From positions 1 to 6,020 of the forward strand of contig CAJGCJ010000116.1 in NCBI GenBank assembly GCA_904501775.1: a stretch of DNA of 6,020 nt, written 5' to 3'. A model generated the notes under the pieces. It did no database searches. It saw only the letters and a list, made by a program, of their open reading frames with translations, and was not told the DNA's origin. Below, piece by piece: positions 5,982-6,020 of the stretch (position 1 is the first letter of the stretch; every line of letters starts with the position of its first letter). Position numbers and translations under genes: made by a program. This stretch comes from an uncultured Bacteroidaceae bacterium. GTDB lineage: Bacteria; Bacteroidota; Bacteroidia; Bacteroidales; Bacteroidaceae.

Positions 5982-6020
5982 TTCGCGTTGTCGCTGTAAA
6001 ATATTGGAGCAAGCTTGGCT
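5883..6020. repeat. Tandem intergenic repeat, copy 2 (truncated by window end)
   Basis: Second head-to-tail copy of the unit; 138 of about 150 bp are visible and 136 match copy 1. The -7-like box is at 5891-5898, the hairpin arms at 5971-5977 and 5985-5991, and the TTGTCGC-type heptamers at 5924-5930, 5962-5968 and 5988-5994. Whether further copies follow cannot be seen. Confidence 0.92.

Noticed and set aside
5722..6020. CRISPR array
   Set aside because: The period is 150 bp with near-identical whole units and no short repeats separated by unique spacers.

Overview
The window looks like chromosomal DNA from an anaerobic member of the Bacteroidales (phylum Bacteroidota). The reasons are the di-heme, five-helix SdhC/FrdC type of quinone:fumarate/succinate oxidoreductase in C-A gene order, start sites mostly without Shine-Dalgarno motifs but with A/T-rich leaders, -7 promoter boxes of the Bacteroidota form TAnnTTTG, and the mnmG-apt-uvrC gene order. 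Genus cannot be fixed from this sequence.

Layout. Positions 1-1210 hold two minus-strand genes of the succinate dehydrogenase/fumarate reductase operon: sdhC (first gene) and the first 160 codons of sdhA, which runs off the left edge; sdhB would be expected beyond it. Positions 1211-1420 form a divergent, A/T-rich intergenic region carrying a promoter candidate for each side. Positions 1421-5692 hold three plus-strand genes packed as a likely operon: mnmG (tRNA wobble-uridine modification), apt (adenine salvage) and uvrC (nucleotide excision repair). apt and uvrC abut with no spacer. Positions 5693-6020 contain no conventional gene. They hold a tandem repeat with a 150-bp period: one full copy and a second copy cut off by the window edge, 136 of 138 aligned bases identical. 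The units are rich in inverted repeats, carry a -7-like box and contain a small minus-strand reading frame.

Function. The left operon is central energy metabolism (menaquinol-linked fumarate reduction or succinate oxidation) and shows codon choice typical of high expression. The right operon combines housekeeping functions not linked in one pathway.

The most notable non-coding signal is an exact match to the ParB-binding parS consensus, read on the minus strand as TGTTCCACGTGAAACA, one base after the mnmG stop codon. It suggests that this locus is a chromosome-segregation centromere site and probably lies in the origin-proximal part of the chromosome. The second is the tandem repeat array after uvrC. 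I saw no clear evidence of a novel defence or mobile system.
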